A DNA stretch of 50,185 nt. It comes from Plesiomonas sp051652165 (lineage in GTDB: Bacteria; Pseudomonadota; Gammaproteobacteria; Enterobacterales; CAMTGL01). Below, in pieces: positions 50,053-50,185 of the stretch. The position numbers and the translations under genes are program-made. The notes beneath the pieces were generated by a model, which was given only the letters and a program-made list of their open reading frames with translations, was not told where the DNA came from and searched no databases. The stretch lies in the NCBI RefSeq assembly GCF_051652165.1, contig NZ_JBOFTR010000001.1, positions 1-50,185 of the forward strand. The letters are read 5' to 3'. Position 1 is the stretch's first letter, and every line of letters starts with the position of its first letter.

Positions 50053-50129
50053 TGGCGGTGTGGACGGGACTCGAACCCGCGACCCCCGGCGTGACAGGCC
50101 GGTATTCTAACCAACTGAACTACCACACC
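50053..50129 (-). tRNA. aspT: tRNA-Asp (GTC anticodon)
   Basis: 77 nt including CCA. Minus strand starts GGTGTGGTAGTTCAGTTGGT; anticodon loop CTGTCAC, T-arm CGGGTTCGAGTCCCG, acceptor CCACACC-G-CCA. It is seven bases upstream of tRNA-Trp on the same strand, so the pair is one transcript, as in E. coli after rRNA operons; the promoter is outside the window. Confidence 0.96.
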
Positions 50130-50185
50130 ACCGATTCTGTTGCTCACCCGCTTGCGCAGATGACTAAATTTGATGCCTGGCAGTT

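Overview
The window is a piece of an enterobacterial (Enterobacterales) chromosome carrying one complete P2/186-type prophage. The host genes are close to Escherichia/Yersinia/Serratia proteins and keep the usual enterobacterial clusters: glyA, glnB, glrK-qseG-glrR with the small RNA GlmY, grpE/nadK-recN-bamE, and ssrA-smpB/ratA-ratB. GC content is moderate. NAD synthetase (nadE) sits between glrR and glnB, and hmp is absent between glnB and glyA, which differs from E. coli. The genus cannot be fixed from the sequence alone.

Layout. Positions 1-478 are intergenic. 479-9212 is a leftward block: glyA, glnB-nadE, glrR-qseG-glrK, a GlmY-type small RNA with a sigma-54 promoter and three GlrR-type sites, then grpE behind a sigma-32 promoter. 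9339-12430 runs rightward: nadK, recN with two LexA boxes, and bamE. 12748-12858 holds the original ssrA terminator and a 48-bp copy of the ssrA 3' end (attL). The prophage fills 12811-47672. The intact ssrA gene (47628-47991), smpB, ratA, ratB, a 19-copy heptamer repeat, tRNA-Trp and tRNA-Asp complete the right side.

Prophage. It is 186-like: integrase, a 186-type CI repressor, a Cox/Apl-like regulator, CII, a run of small early genes, and the HUH replication protein A. An SOS-box-controlled small gene sits where 186 has tum, next to a probable cos region. The late genes follow P2 order: Q, P, O, N, M, L, X, holin, SAR endolysin, Rz/Rz1, R, S, V, W, J, I, H, FI, FII, E/E', T, U, D, ogr. Three divergent or tandem late promoters carry TGT-N12-ACA Ogr sites.

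Accessory cargo is the interesting part. (i) An AT-rich three-gene operon at 22372-24581 lies between cos and the portal gene, the position of P2 tin/old. Its third gene has a PD-(D/E)XK nuclease signature, and the set is a good candidate for an undescribed antiphage system. (ii) At 38380-40101, in the P2 Z/fun position, two unknown small genes each follow a near-identical leader with a promoter-embedded palindrome and an RNA stem-loop, and an Aca2-like regulator follows. This is the architecture of an anti-CRISPR locus. (iii) The tail-fibre locus has an inverted alternative fibre end with its own chaperone. (iv) BRCT-domain proteins lie near both ends of the prophage.
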